Shown: positions 9,156 to 16,270 of the stretch, in pieces
Layout: every line of letters begins with the position of its first letter
Numbering within the stretch: position 1 is the stretch's first letter
Notes under the pieces: model-generated
Databases searched by the model: none
What the model saw: the letters and a program-made list of their open reading frames with translations, nothing else
Told to the model about the DNA's origin: nothing
Origin: Streptomyces phyllanthi
Lineage (GTDB): Bacteria; Actinomycetota; Actinomycetes; Streptomycetales; Streptomycetaceae
Direction of reading: 5' to 3'
NCBI RefSeq assembly: GCF_009377205.1
Contig: NZ_VJZE01000027.1
Span: 1 to 40,691 of the forward strand
Length of the DNA stretch: 40,691 nucleotides
Translations under genes and position numbers: made by a program

Positions 9156-10214
9156 TCAGCACAGTCCCTTGGGCTTGGAGGTGTCGCAGGTGTTGGTGCG
9201 GAACGTGTTGCCCTGAGCGGCCTCCTCGTTGACGATGTCCGCCGGAGAGTTGCGCAGCACCAGGTTGTCGCTGATCCGGTTCCGCTCGCTCTTGACGCCC
9301 ACGAAGCTCTTGAAGAGCACGATGCCGCCCGACAGCGGTGAGGTGCCCACGTGGTCCATGACCCGGTTCCCCGACACCAGGGTGTCCTCGGCGCCGGTCA
9401 GGATGATCCCGGCGCCCTGCAGGAAGGGCAGCCGGGCGGTCTTGGCGCAGTACTTGTTGTTCTCGAACACGTTGTTGCCGCGCACGGTCAGGGCCCCGGC
9501 CCGCGGTGGGGTCTCGTCACCGACGATGAACACCGCGGCGCAGTTCGTGGTGAGGGTGTTGTCCTCGACGGTGAGGTTCCTGAGGCGTCTGACGGTGACG
9601 CCGATGCGGTTGCCGGTGAGGCGGTTCCCGTCGATCACCGTCCCCCTGGTGTCCGTGGCGCCCTGCTCGGTGTCGGTCGTGTTGGCGAGGAACAGGCCGG
9701 CGTCGCCGTTGTCCCGGGCCGTGTTGTTCCGGAACACACCGCGGGTGGACCGCTCCTGGGCGATGCCCCACACACCGTTCTTCCTGGCCGTCACCCGCCG
9801 GACGGTCAGCCGGTCGGTCCGGGTCGCCCAGAGACCGTTCTTGGTGAAGCCGGACAGCGTGAGGGAGGCGACGGTGGTGCCCTTCACGGCACGGTCCTTC
9901 GTCCCCTCCACACAGATCCCGTTGCCCGCCTGGGCGCAGCTGTTGCCGGCGGTGGCGATGCCCGGCTTGAGCACGGTGCGCCGTCCCGCTCCGCGGAGCG
10001 TCAGTTGGGAGGTCGTCACCCGGACGCTCTCGCGGTAGGTACCGGCGGAGAGGAGCACGGTGTCGCCCGGCTTCGCCGCGTCCACGGCCTGCTGGATCGA
10101 TTCTCCCGGACGCACCAGGTGAGTTGTCGGGGCGGAGCCGGGCGAGGCGGCGCCGAGACCCGACGTGACGACGACCATCGTGCATGCGAGATAGGTGATG
10201 TGGCGTTTTGTCAT
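9156..10214 (-). CDS. Secreted right-handed parallel beta-helix protein
   Basis: A 352-residue exported protein. The N-terminus is a signal peptide (MTKRHITYLACTMVVVTSGL, cleavage probably near residues 24-28). It leads into the pectate-lyase-type opening VRPGESIQQAVDAAKPGDTV, after which PbH1 repeats run to the end, seen as a ladder of N-rich turns (FRNNTARDNGDAGLF, IDGNRLTGNRIGV, VEDNTLTTNCAAVF, VSGNRVMDH, ERNRISDNLVLRN). Paired cysteines occur near residues 95-102 and at the C-terminus (NTCDTSKPKGLC). The fold suggests polysaccharide binding or cleavage, but no catalytic set can be assigned by eye. It reads in the same direction as the methyltransferase gene, 64 bp upstream of it. Confidence 0.85.
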   Translation of the reverse strand: MTKRHITYLACTMVVVTSGLGAASPGSAPTTHLVRPGESIQQAVDAAKPGDTVLLSAGTYRESVRVTTSQLTLRGAGRRTVLKPGIATAGNSCAQAGNGICVEGTKDRAVKGTTVASLTLSGFTKNGLWATRTDRLTVRRVTARKNGVWGIAQERSTRGVFRNNTARDNGDAGLFLANTTDTEQGATDTRGTVIDGNRLTGNRIGVTVRRLRNLTVEDNTLTTNCAAVFIVGDETPPRAGALTVRGNNVFENNKYCAKTARLPFLQGAGIILTGAEDTLVSGNRVMDHVGTSPLSGGIVLFKSFVGVKSERNRISDNLVLRNSPADIVNEEAAQGNTFRTNTCDTSKPKGLC

Positions 10215-10220
10215 GTTTTG

Positions 10221-10226
10221 ACGCTA
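10221..10226 (-). promoter_or_regulatory. Possible -10 element for a leaderless transcript
   Basis: On the minus strand TAGCGT (TANNNT type) lies 6 nt before the ATG of the beta-helix gene, which has no Shine-Dalgarno sequence. This is the spacing expected if transcription begins at the start codon. No convincing -35 was seen. Confidence 0.4.
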
Positions 10227-10352
10227 AGGGTGCTTGATCTCTTTCGCCACGTACGCTCCTCCGCTGGACGGCCCTCCATGGGCCATCCGGAGGTGCGGCG
10301 GGTGCGCCGGGCGCGGTGGTACGGCGGTACGGCGGTGAGGCGTGCCCGCGTC

Positions 10353-11063
10353 TCAGACGCGCTTGGCCGAGTCGAGGTGGGCGAACACCACGACGTTGGA
10401 CTCGTAGTCGCGCGTGGTGCGGTTGTAGACGCCGCCGCAGGTGATCAGGCGCAGCTGGGGAGTGCGGGTGTCGCCGTAGACCCGCTCGTTCGGGAAGTGC
10501 TCCTTGCTGAAGGTGGCGACGGAGTCGACCTTGAAGCGGGCGACGATGCCGTCGGCGCGGGTGATGTCCACCGTGCTTCCGCGCCTGAGCGTCAGCAGGT
10601 CCGCGAACACGGCCGGGCCGGTCGTGGTGTCCACATGGCCCACGACGATCGACGATCCGGCCTCACCGGGCGAGGCGCCGTCCTCGAACCAGCCGGCGAG
10701 ATTGGGGTCGTCGGGCGGCGGTGCGTCCAACTGCCCGGACTCGCCGATGGACAGTCCGGTGAACGGCGCGTCCACGGTGATCTCCGGAATGGAGATCCGC
10801 TTCGGCACGGAACGGGGCAGGGGCTTGCGTGTGGCGGTGCCACCGGGCTGCGCGCCGGTGGTGCTCGGCCTGGGCGCCGCGGGGGCGACCGCGACGGACC
10901 GGGCCCGGGGGGTGGGCGAGTCGTTCGTGCCGTTGTGGATGACCAGAGCCCCAACCGCCATCGCCGCAGCGGGCCACAGCAGCGCGTGCCGGGAGGTACG
11001 GGACGCGGGCTGGGTCTGGGACTGGTCCGGCTCGGGTGGCTGGGGCGGCTGGGGGGCGGCCAT
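10353..11063 (-). CDS. Class F-like sortase
   Basis: A 236-residue membrane-anchored transpeptidase. A proline-rich cytoplasmic start is followed by one membrane segment (about residues 27-43, ALLWPAAAMAVGALVIH), an Ala/Pro/Thr-rich linker and the sortase barrel. Catalytic residues are visible: His143 in VVGHVDT, Cys209 in LITCGG and Arg218 in NRTTRDY. The small size, the TLTC-to-LITC motif and the C-terminal ESNVVVFAHL strand fit the class E/F sortases of actinobacteria. The ATG at 11063 is preceded by a weak AAAGG. The upstream neighbour, 130 bp away and in the same direction, is a surface protein with a sorting-signal-like C-terminus, the obvious candidate substrate. A branched hairpin lies between the two genes. 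Confidence 0.9.
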   Translation of the reverse strand: MAAPQPPQPPEPDQSQTQPASRTSRHALLWPAAAMAVGALVIHNGTNDSPTPRARSVAVAPAAPRPSTTGAQPGGTATRKPLPRSVPKRISIPEITVDAPFTGLSIGESGQLDAPPPDDPNLAGWFEDGASPGEAGSSIVVGHVDTTTGPAVFADLLTLRRGSTVDITRADGIVARFKVDSVATFSKEHFPNERVYGDTRTPQLRLITCGGVYNRTTRDYESNVVVFAHLDSAKRV

Positions 11064-11118
11064 GCGCGACGGTGCCTTTCGTGACTGGGTGAGGAGGGAA
11101 AGCGGTGGGTGGAAACAC

Positions 11119-11169
11119 CGCTGTCGCGGCCGCCCTCGCCCTCCGAGGGCGTAGGCAGTCGCGACAGCG
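11119..11169 (-). promoter_or_regulatory. Nested hairpin between repeat protein and sortase genes
   Basis: Outer perfect arms CGCTGTCGCG (11119-11128) and CGCGACAGCG (11160-11169) enclose a second perfect stem, CGCCCTC (11131-11137) with GAGGGCG (11145-11151). On the minus-strand transcript it lies between the stop of the repeat protein and the start of the sortase. It could act as a partial terminator or an RNA-processing barrier that sets sortase expression below that of its putative substrate. Confidence 0.7.
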
Positions 11170-11193
11170 CAGAACCTGGCGGAAGAACGCCGA

Positions 11194-11769
11194 TCAGGCC
11201 ACGGAAGCGCCCGACGCGTTGCGGCGCCGCAGCTTGTAGGCACCGGCCCCGAGACCACCGAGCAGCAGCAGCGCGCCCGCGGTGAGGCTGCCTCCCGCCT
11301 GCCCCAGGCCGCCACCACCGGCGTGGACGCCGCCGTGCGGCTTCTCCTTGCCGTAGTGGTCCTTCTCCTCGGCCCAGCCGTGCTCCTTCTCCTCGGCCCA
11401 GCCGTAGTCCTTCTTCTCCTCCGAGTAGCCCTCCTTGCCACCGTGGCCGCCGTCGTGACCGGCGTCCTGGGGCGCGGACATGGCGGCGGCGCCGCCACCG
11501 GCGTGGACGCCGCCGTGCGGCTTGTCCTTGCCGTACTCGTGCTCCTTGCCGTGCTCCTTGCCGTGCTCGTACGACTCCTTGCCGTGCTCCTTGCCGTGCT
11601 CCTCGTGCTTCTTCTCCTTGCCGTGCTCGTCGCCCTTCTTCTCCTCCGACCAGCTGTCGCCGACCGAGGTCCGGAGCTCGGACACCGTCATGGCGTTCGC
11701 TGCGGGAGCGGAGATCGCGACGGCCGCGGCGATCGCGGCCGAGGCGAACAGGGTCCGGGTCATGCGCAT
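11194..11769 (-). CDS. His/Glu/Lys/Gly-repeat surface protein, putative sortase substrate
   Basis: A 191-residue exported low-complexity protein. A signal peptide (residues 1-26, cleavage after PAANA) precedes a charged region of HGKE units (KHEEHGKEHGKESYEHGKEHGKEHEYGK). Two near-identical blocks, YGKDKPHGGVHAGGG and YGKEKPHGGVHAGGG, are separated by EEKKDYGWAEEKEHGWAEEK. The C-terminus has the layout of a wall-sorting signal: LGQAGGS, a hydrophobic stretch (LTAGALLLLGGLGAGAY) and a basic tail (KLRRRN). LGQAGG is a degenerate version of LAXTG. The dense histidines suggest metal binding, but that is inference. The ATG at 11769 has AAGGA 9 nt upstream. The class F-like sortase follows downstream. 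Confidence 0.85.
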   Translation of the reverse strand: MRMTRTLFASAAIAAAVAISAPAANAMTVSELRTSVGDSWSEEKKGDEHGKEKKHEEHGKEHGKESYEHGKEHGKEHEYGKDKPHGGVHAGGGAAAMSAPQDAGHDGGHGGKEGYSEEKKDYGWAEEKEHGWAEEKDHYGKEKPHGGVHAGGGGLGQAGGSLTAGALLLLGGLGAGAYKLRRRNASGASVA

Positions 11770-11791
11770 GGGGATAGTTCCTTTCGCCACG

Positions 11792-11842
11792 CCTGCGATG
11801 GCCGGCACGTCGCCGACTCACGGGGATCGCAGGTGCGACGTG
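11792..11842 (-). promoter_or_regulatory. Interleaved double-stem leader (pseudoknot-compatible)
   Basis: Two perfect 8-bp inverted repeats interleave in the leader of the repeat-protein gene. CCTGCGAT (11792-11799) pairs with ATCGCAGG (11826-11833), and CACGTCGC (11806-11813) pairs with GCGACGTG (11835-11842). Because the order is B-A-B'-A', the stems form either an H-type pseudoknot or two competing hairpins. On the minus-strand RNA the structure ends about 10 nt before the AAGGA ribosome binding site. I do not recognise a known riboswitch class. Confidence 0.6.
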
Positions 11843-11856
11843 ATCACTTTTTGCGC

Positions 11857-11890
11857 GAACGCGGCTCCTCACCACCGGAGAGCCGCATTC
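11857..11890. repeat. 11-bp inverted repeat upstream of the leader
   Basis: GAACGCGGCTC (11857-11867) and GAGCCGCATTC (11880-11890) pair over 11 positions with one mismatch, around a 12-nt spacer. It could be an operator or a further hairpin of the repeat-protein leader; the transcription start is not known. Confidence 0.6.
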
Positions 11891-12178
11891 GAGGTATTCC
11901 CTGGGCTCTTTGAGTGGCTACCCGCCGGTTGACGCCCCGGTCGGCAGTGGGCCGTTCAGCGGCTCCGCCGTCGCTCCGACGGGGTGGGGCCGCGCGAGCC
12001 TGCCGTTCGACGCCGACGGCCCTCGCTAAAGGGATCACAGGCGCCCTCGCCGAAGGGCCCGCCGCCGATCAGTCAGAGAACCGGCCCGGAGAGGCGCTCC
12101 ACGGCCCGCGACCAGCTGGGCGACCACGGCGCCGACGGGGAGCGCGGCGCCCACGGAGCGGGCCGCGTCCGTCACGAT

Positions 12179-12203
12179 GCCCCCGCGCGAGCCGTGCGGG
12201 GGC
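12179..12203 (-). terminator. Hairpin terminator of the mce operon
   Basis: Perfect 8-bp arms GCCCCCGC (12179-12186) and GCGGGGGC (12196-12203) around a 9-nt loop, 26 bp beyond the stop of the last mce-operon gene on the minus strand. Confidence 0.7.
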
Positions 12204-12228
12204 GCCGCCAAGGATGCCCGGTGGCCGC

Positions 12229-13074
12229 TCAGAGCGCGTCCACGGCGCTCACCTTCCAGCCCCCGGAGGTACGGCTCAGCGTCATCCGCACCCGGTTCAG
12301 GTCCAGGCGGGACCCCGACACCTGGGTGGAGCGAGTGACCTGGTTGACGAACAGCAGGACCACGACCCGGTCCGGTGCGGCCGACACGACGGAGACCGCC
12401 GGAGTGCCGCCGTCCCCGCTGCCGGAGGGGGCGGCCACCGTCGCCTTCACCACACCGCGGTACTTCCTGGCGGTCGGCCCGACCACGGTCTTCGTGGTCC
12501 TCCGGTACTCGTCGCGGAACGCCCCGGTCAGACGGGTGCGGGCCCGGGCGAAGTCCCGGTCCAGGTGCCGGTAGTCGTACGACAGCACGAGCGGCGCCGC
12601 CTCACGCGCGGCCACGAGCGCCTGTTCCCGCGCCTGCTCCACGCGCCTGCCCTCCCGGTACTGCCACCCGAGCACGGCGACGGCGGCCAGGCCCACCGCC
12701 GGCAGCACGCAGAGCGCCAGGACGAGCAGCCGCCGCCAGGACGCCCCCGCCCGCGACGCTGTCCCGGTTTCCTGTTCCTTCCCGGTTTCCTGTTCCTTCC
12801 CGGCCTCCGGTTCCTTCCCGGCCTCCGGTTCCGGCTCGGCCTCTGGTTCCGGCTCGGGTGCCGGCTCCGGCTCCGGCGGGTCGTCCCAGCCGCCCGGGGC
12901 CTCGATGAGCACGGTGCGCCCGGATCGCCCGGCGAGCCGCTCCTCGGCCCGTGGCGGTGCCTCGTCCGCGGGCTCGACGCGCCGGGCGCGCTTGGCCGCC
13001 GCGCGGGCGGCCGCGGTGAGGGTGCGGCGGGCGGGGGAGCCGGTGCCGCGACCCCGCGAGGTCGTGTTCACCAC
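12229..13074 (-). CDS. Mce-associated membrane protein 1
   Basis: A 281-residue bitopic protein, last gene of the mce operon. The cytoplasmic half is Arg/Ala-rich followed by an EPEPEA/GKEPEA/GKEQET hexapeptide repeat encoded by 18-bp tandem units. One membrane helix follows (RLLVLALCVLPAVGLAAVAVLGW), then an extracytoplasmic domain of about 130 residues (YDYRHLDRDFARARTRLTGAFRDEY...GWKVSAVDAL) of the kind found in actinobacterial Mce-associated (MAM) proteins. These are thought to support assembly or stability of the Mce transporter. I chose GTG 13074, preceded by GAGGAG at 7 nt; an upstream TTG overlaps that site. The neighbouring gene encodes a paralogue. Confidence 0.83.
   Translation of the reverse strand: MVNTTSRGRGTGSPARRTLTAAARAAAKRARRVEPADEAPPRAEERLAGRSGRTVLIEAPGGWDDPPEPEPAPEPEPEAEPEPEAGKEPEAGKEQETGKEQETGTASRAGASWRRLLVLALCVLPAVGLAAVAVLGWQYREGRRVEQAREQALVAAREAAPLVLSYDYRHLDRDFARARTRLTGAFRDEYRRTTKTVVGPTARKYRGVVKATVAAPSGSGDGGTPAVSVVSAAPDRVVVLLFVNQVTRSTQVSGSRLDLNRVRMTLSRTSGGWKVSAVDAL
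12766..12873. repeat. Six 18-bp tandem units inside a Mce-associated gene
   Basis: Units begin at 12766, 12784, 12802, 12820, 12838 and 12856. The first two are identical (GGTTTCCTGTTCCTTCCC) and the others diverge progressively. Because the unit is 18 bp, copy changes keep the frame and only lengthen the acidic hexapeptide linker. Confidence 0.88.
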
Positions 13075-13113
13075 GGTCTGTCTCCTCAACTCTGGTACGG
13101 GGAGGGGGTGCGG

Positions 13114-13701
13114 TCAGCCGACGAACTCGACGTCGGACGTCAGCCAGCGGCCGTCCTTGAGCACGAGGTCGAGCTGGAGCCGGTACGTGCGCGCCTCGCC
13201 CTCGGGCACGGCGGTGTTGGTCACCTTGCTGTCGGCGACGACCAGGACCCGTGCCGAGCGCTCGTCGGACCGTACGACGCCCGCTTCGAGGACCTGGCCC
13301 TCGGAGACCGACCTGTTCTCCGCGACCAGCGCCGTCAACTCCTCGGTCTGCGCGGCGAACTGCTTCTTGAAGTCGCCGGTGGCGCCCTTCAGCACGTTGC
13401 CGCTGTCCCGGTCGTAGTGCCGGTAGTCGAGCGAGGTGAAGTTCAGCGCCGACTGGCGGGCCGCCGCCAGGATGTCCTGCCGCCGCTGGTCCGCCGCGTG
13501 CTGCTCGGACAGCCCCAGGGCCAGCCAGACCGACAGCACGGTCGTCAGGACGGTCGCGGCGGCGAGTCCGGCGGACAGCACCCTGCCGCGCCTCACGCTC
13601 AAGCCATCGCCGTTCGCACCATCGCCGTTCGCACCAGCGCCGTTCACGCCAGCGCCGTTCACGCCATCGCCGTTCACGCCATCGGTCCCACGAGCAGCCA
13701 T
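13114..13701 (-). CDS. Mce-associated membrane protein 2
   Basis: A 195-residue paralogue of the following gene product, with the same architecture: a short cytoplasmic tail, one membrane helix (VLSAGLAAATVLTTVLSVWLALGL) and an extracytoplasmic NTF2-like domain (LDYRHYDRDSGNVLKGATGDFKKQF...DGRWLTSDVEFVG). The tail consists almost wholly of five pentapeptides, VNGDG, VNGAG, VNGAG, ANGDG and ANGDG. The ATG at 13701 has GGAG 8 nt upstream and overlaps the 3' end of mceF by 28 bp. The next gene starts 39 bp after its stop. Role inferred from family and position: an accessory subunit of the Mce importer. Confidence 0.83.
   Translation of the reverse strand: MAARGTDGVNGDGVNGAGVNGAGANGDGANGDGLSVRRGRVLSAGLAAATVLTTVLSVWLALGLSEQHAADQRRQDILAAARQSALNFTSLDYRHYDRDSGNVLKGATGDFKKQFAAQTEELTALVAENRSVSEGQVLEAGVVRSDERSARVLVVADSKVTNTAVPEGEARTYRLQLDLVLKDGRWLTSDVEFVG
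13604..13678. repeat. Five 15-bp tandem units inside a Mce-associated gene
   Basis: Units at 13604, 13619, 13634, 13649 and 13664, in two alternating types (CCATCGCCGTTCGCA and CCAGCGCCGTTCACG). They encode the N-terminal NGDG/NGAG pentapeptides and preserve frame. The last unit lies in the overlap with the end of mceF. Confidence 0.9.
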
Positions 13702-14963
13702 TGCCACGACTCCTTTCCGAACACGGTCTGTTCGCCGCCCGTCGAGCCGATCTCGACGGTCGTTCCGTCCGGACCGGTGGCGGTGCCGGTCTCCGGGTCG
13801 TAGGGGGTGACGTACGGCGCGACGTGCGCGGCCCGGTCGGCACCGCCCGAACCCGCCGACGCGCCGGGCGCGTTCTGCGCGCCGCGCACCGACGTGCCGC
13901 TGCCGCGCGGTGCCGTGCAGCGGGCGTCGGTGTTCGCCTCACGCGTGCTGGTGTCCGCGGGGTCGCGCCGTCCCGTCCCGCCGTAGCCCTGGGTGCACGC
14001 CGGCGGGTCGTCGGCGCCCAGGACGAGGCCGAAGTGCGTGGTGCCGTCGCCGGGAAGGACGGTGTGGCTGCCCGCGACGACCACCGGGAAGGTGACCAGG
14101 GCCTGTTCGACGCCGGGCAGCCGGGCCACGGTGACCTGGCCGCCGCTGATGAGGTTGGCGAGCAGGACCGGCAGGTCCGGCCGGGTGGACCTCAGCAGGG
14201 AGTCGATCTCCTGCGCGGCGGGCGCGGAGTTGCCGATCAGCTCGCGCAGGTCGCCGTCGCTCGCCTTCAGCTGGGCCGTGAGGGCCGCGAGATCGCGTGA
14301 GAACGACTTGATGGCCGAGCCCTGGTCGGCCTGCGTCCTGAGGACCTTCCGTGAGTCCTCGATCAGCGACACCGTCTCGGGGAGCGCGTCGGACGCCGAC
14401 TCGACGAGCTCGTTCCCCGAGTCCACCAGCCGGCTCAGGCGTGGGCCGGTGCCGGAGAAGGCCTTGCCCAACTCGTCGACGGTGGTGCGCAGATCGTCCT
14501 TGCCGACGGAGTTCACCAGCCGGTCGAGGCTGAGCACGAGGTCGGTCGTGGGGAGCGGCACCCGGGTGTGCTCGCGCGGGACCGGGCTGCCGTCGAGGAG
14601 GTACGGGCCACCGGACCGCCGTGGTTGCAGGTCGACGTACTGCTCGCCCACCGCCGAGCGGTTGGCGACCACCGCCAGCGTGTCGGCCGGGATGCGCGGA
14701 GCGTCGTCCTCGATCTCCAGCGCCACCGACACCCCGCCGCGGGTCAGCCGCAGCTCGCCCACCCGGCCCACCGGCACCCCGCGGTAGGTGACCTCGGCGC
14801 CCGGGAAGACGCCCCCGGACTCGGCGAAGTCGGCCCGCACGGTGTAGCCGCGGTCGAGGACCTCGTCCACCAGACCGGTGTACTCGGCGCCGACATACGA
14901 CACCCCGACGGCGGTCAGAGTGGCGAACGCGAGCAACTGGGCCTTGACCGTACGTGTGATCAC
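13674..14963 (-). CDS. mceF: MceF substrate-binding subunit
   Basis: A 429-residue MCE-family protein with an N-terminal anchor (AQLLAFATLTAVGVSYVGAEY). The MlaD/MCE domain follows (DRGYTVRADFAESGGVFPGAEVTYRGVPVGRVGEL...SAVGEQYVDLQP), then a long helical needle-like region (about residues 140-290) and a low-complexity C-terminal tail. Together with MceA-E it should form the hexameric periplasm-spanning tube that conducts lipids or sterols to the permease. The GTG at 14963 overlaps the mceE stop as GTGA and has AAGGGG upstream. The C-terminal segment ending WQWLLVGPMA overlaps the start of the next gene. Confidence 0.92.
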   Translation of the reverse strand: MITRTVKAQLLAFATLTAVGVSYVGAEYTGLVDEVLDRGYTVRADFAESGGVFPGAEVTYRGVPVGRVGELRLTRGGVSVALEIEDDAPRIPADTLAVVANRSAVGEQYVDLQPRRSGGPYLLDGSPVPREHTRVPLPTTDLVLSLDRLVNSVGKDDLRTTVDELGKAFSGTGPRLSRLVDSGNELVESASDALPETVSLIEDSRKVLRTQADQGSAIKSFSRDLAALTAQLKASDGDLRELIGNSAPAAQEIDSLLRSTRPDLPVLLANLISGGQVTVARLPGVEQALVTFPVVVAGSHTVLPGDGTTHFGLVLGADDPPACTQGYGGTGRRDPADTSTREANTDARCTAPRGSGTSVRGAQNAPGASAGSGGADRAAHVAPYVTPYDPETGTATGPDGTTVEIGSTGGEQTVFGKESWQWLLVGPMA

Positions 14964-16270
14964 GGCTGTATCCCCTTCAGCATCAGCTCGGCCAGGGCGA
15001 GGTCGATCCCGGGTGGGAGGCGTCCGGAGCCGTCTTCGGTGCCGTAGCCCGCTGTGCACACGGGCGGGCACAGCAGGTCGCCGCCGTCCCCGTCCCCGTC
15101 GGTGGGCGCCGAGGGATCGACGGGCACGTCCGGCGTGTCGGGCAGCCCGGTCGGTGCGGGGAGGCCGGGCACGTCCGGCAGGTCGGGCAGGTCCGGGAGC
15201 TCCGGGGTGCCGGAGTCGCCGTCCCTCTCATCGGTCTCGCCGGACTTGCCGGAACCATCGGTGAGATTGCCGTAGATGTTCGCCAGGTCGAGGTCGGCGG
15301 TGACACGGAGGTTCACGTAGTCGCCCTTGACGGCGTCCACCGCGTTGCGCGGGAACGGGTACGTCGTCAGCAACTCAAGGGAGTTGGGCAGATCGCTGCC
15401 CGCCTTGTCGAGCTGTCGCAGGATCGGCCGCAGCTGTTCGAGGTTGGCGACGGTGTCGTTCCGTGAGGCCTTGACGACCCGGGTGCCGGCCCTGCCGAGC
15501 TTCGACAGGGCGGTGAGCATCCGGGTCAGATCGCGGCGCTGGTCGGCGAGGACCTTCAGCGCGGGCGGCAGGGTGTCGACGGCCCGGGCGATCGTCTTCC
15601 TCTCCTTCCGGAGCCGCTTGGCCAGCCGGTCCACTCCCTTGAGCGCGCGGACTATCTCCGCGCGCTGCTCGTCGAGCCCGCCGAGGAACGTGTCGAGCTC
15701 CTTCAGCAGCGACCCGACCCGGTTCTCGCGGCCCTCCAAGGCCTTGTTCAGCTCCACGGTGATCGTCTTGAGCTGGGCCACGCCACCCCCGTTGAGCAGT
15801 GCGGACAGGGCGGACAGCACCTCCTCGACCTCCGCGCCCCGGCCGCTGCGGGACAGCGGGATGCGGTCGCCGTCCCGGAGCCGGCCCACGGGTTCGGCGT
15901 CGGCCGGTGCGGACAGCGCCACGTACTTCTCGCCGAGCATGCTCGTCTGCCCCAGCTCGGCGACCGCGTTGCCGGGCAGCTTCACCGAGTCGGCGACACG
16001 GAGCCGCACCCGGGCGTGCCAGCCGTGCAGCTCCACCTTCTCGACTGCGCCCACGGTGACGTCGCCGACCTTGACCGAGGACTGCGGCACCAGGTCCATC
16101 ACGTCCCGGAACTCGACCGTGACGTGGTAGGCACCGCCGTCCGCCGCGGCCCCTCCGGGCAGCGGGACGTCGTACCAGCCGTTGAACTCGCAGCCCGACA
16201 GCAGCAGCGAGCCGGCGGCCGTCCACACCGCCACCCGCCCCCTGCGCGGTCCGTTCACACCCCGACTCAT
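14960..16270 (-). CDS. mceE: MceE lipoprotein subunit
   Basis: A 436-residue Mce protein and the single lipoprotein of the set. The lipobox LLLSGC places the lipidated cysteine at residue 27, as in LprK-type MceE proteins. The MCE domain follows (AYHVTVEFRDVMDLVPQSSVKVGDVTVGAVEKVEL...SMLGEKYVALSAP), then a long alpha-helical region. A striking tail of PELPDLPDLPDVPGLP-type repeats comes before a CPPVC motif and the C-terminus. The tail resembles the extracytoplasmic tail of the ECF sigma factor at 24031-25080. The start and stop are ATGA and GTGA overlaps with mceD and mceF. Confidence 0.93.
   Translation of the reverse strand: MSRGVNGPRRGRVAVWTAAGSLLLSGCEFNGWYDVPLPGGAAADGGAYHVTVEFRDVMDLVPQSSVKVGDVTVGAVEKVELHGWHARVRLRVADSVKLPGNAVAELGQTSMLGEKYVALSAPADAEPVGRLRDGDRIPLSRSGRGAEVEEVLSALSALLNGGGVAQLKTITVELNKALEGRENRVGSLLKELDTFLGGLDEQRAEIVRALKGVDRLAKRLRKERKTIARAVDTLPPALKVLADQRRDLTRMLTALSKLGRAGTRVVKASRNDTVANLEQLRPILRQLDKAGSDLPNSLELLTTYPFPRNAVDAVKGDYVNLRVTADLDLANIYGNLTDGSGKSGETDERDGDSGTPELPDLPDLPDVPGLPAPTGLPDTPDVPVDPSAPTDGDGDGGDLLCPPVCTAGYGTEDGSGRLPPGIDLALAELMLKGIQP

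Larger units (their letters stand above)
11770..12228. other. Non-coding region between mce terminator and repeat-protein gene
   Basis: No credible gene in 459 bp. It holds the leader RNA elements of the repeat-protein gene (11792-11890), an unannotatable middle section and the probable mce terminator (12179-12203). A 64-codon minus-strand frame at 11844-12038 has Arg/Ala-rich junk composition. Confidence 0.6.

Noticed and set aside
11770..11890. c-di-AMP (ydaO) riboswitch upstream of the repeat-protein gene
   Set aside because: This riboswitch often precedes wall-related genes in Streptomyces, but the leader here is too short and lacks the conserved core as I remember it.
11323..11913. A rightward frame encoding a very Leu/Val-rich protein opposite the HGKE-repeat gene
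   Set aside because: It is the antisense reading of GAG/AAG/CAC-rich codons. It has no ribosome binding site, and the opposite strand has a signal peptide, a ribosome binding site and a sorting-like C-terminus.
13604..13678. CRISPR-like array because of the regularly repeated 15-mers
   Set aside because: The units abut with no spacers and lie in frame in a coding sequence; it is a minisatellite.
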